Assembly: GCF_947242115.1 (NCBI RefSeq)
Contig: NC_074716.1
Span: 4,442,001 to 4,506,000, forward strand
Source of the DNA: Biomphalaria glabrata
Taxonomy: Eukaryota > Mollusca > Gastropoda > Planorbidae
Length of the DNA stretch: 64,000 nt
Reading direction: 5' to 3'
Made by a program: the position numbers and the translations under genes. The first letter of the stretch is position 1, and each line of letters begins with the position of its first letter. Below are positions 63,651 to 64,000 of the stretch, piece by piece. Below the pieces are notes generated by a model. It did no database searches. It was given only the letters and a program-made list of their open reading frames with translations, and was not told the DNA's origin.

Positions 63651-64000
63651 ACCAAAATGTTAATATAATAATTTTTTTTAATAAGTTTGGAGAAAACGTT
63701 ATACCATGTAACCATTTGTCCACATATAGCCAGTGGCTATACATCTCAATGAATGGTAATAGGTTACAAATAGAAATTTGGAGCATAAAAGTTAGGATTT
63801 GTTTTGTTAATTTTGGGTTTAGATTTTACAGTGCAGTTACACTACTGCTGTATTAAAAACAAAGAATTGAGTTAGTGAGAATAGAAGTAGTATATAGATT
63901 AGTGTCTTGACAGGCAGCTGAGTTAGTTTATTGAGAAGTTTGGACTTAATTAAATATATTTATAGTGATAGCAACGATAGTTATTTTTTATAGTGATAGC
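63651..64000. other. unassigned AT-rich DNA
   Basis: No gene or recognised repeat is seen up to the window end. TTATAGTGATAGC occurs twice at the very end (about 63960-64000). Confidence 0.3.

Overview
The window is nuclear DNA from an animal, most likely a pulmonate (planorbid-type) gastropod. The basis is spliced genes with GT-AG introns, an AT-rich background, three dispersed tRNA-derived SINE families of the kind I associate with freshwater snail genomes, and animal housekeeping genes. No operons, CRISPR arrays or bacterial features are present, and I recognised no retrovirus-like or Polinton-like element. Species assignment is inference.

Host genes. (1) A globin on the + strand has two coding exons (8610-8818 and 16042-16411) separated by a 7.2-kb intron; its MGC N-terminus points to a lipid-anchored, globin X/neuroglobin-like protein. 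(2) The mitochondrial pyruvate carrier subunit MPC1 is on the - strand (coding 41968-50937), with a 16-nt microexon and a long C-terminal extension. (3) The polyadenylation factor CstF-64 (CSTF2) is on the + strand with eleven coding exons (53550-62785). MPC1 and CSTF2 are divergent; their start codons lie 2.6 kb apart, and most of that gap is repeat DNA. (4) One good tRNA gene, tRNA-Arg(UCG), is at 3431-3503 on the - strand.

Mobile DNA fills most of the rest. About fourteen hAT-type elements (full-size relics, MITEs and two foldback elements) can be bounded to the base, ten by perfect 8-bp target duplications and three by 7/8 matches. Several sit inside SINEs; one SINE carries two related hAT elements 23 bp apart. 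A 6.3-kb Helitron (25652-31955) lies inside a CR1-like LINE whose reading frame is continuous across the empty site, and it carries a 5'-truncated L1/Tx1-type LINE. A nearly complete 4.7-kb RNase-H-bearing LINE (44019-48738) with a 13-bp target duplication sits in MPC1 intron 1, antisense to the gene. Other LINE pieces are CR1/L2-like, RTE-like and RNase-H-type 3' ends.

Layout: 1-8.5 kb LINE and hAT relics plus the tRNA; 8.5-16.4 kb globin with three hAT elements in or before its intron; 17-25.3 kb inverted repeats, nested hATs and SINEs; 25.6-32.3 kb Helitron within a LINE; 32.3-38.6 kb SINEs and hATs; 40-51 kb MPC1; 51-53.1 kb repeat-filled intergenic DNA; 53.5-63 kb CSTF2; a final SINE at 63.4 kb. 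Satellite-like blocks include a 97-bp minisatellite (12.7-13.5 kb), two AAACCCC-rich arrays (21.8-22.6 and 51.9-53.1 kb) and an (AC)n(AT)n microsatellite.
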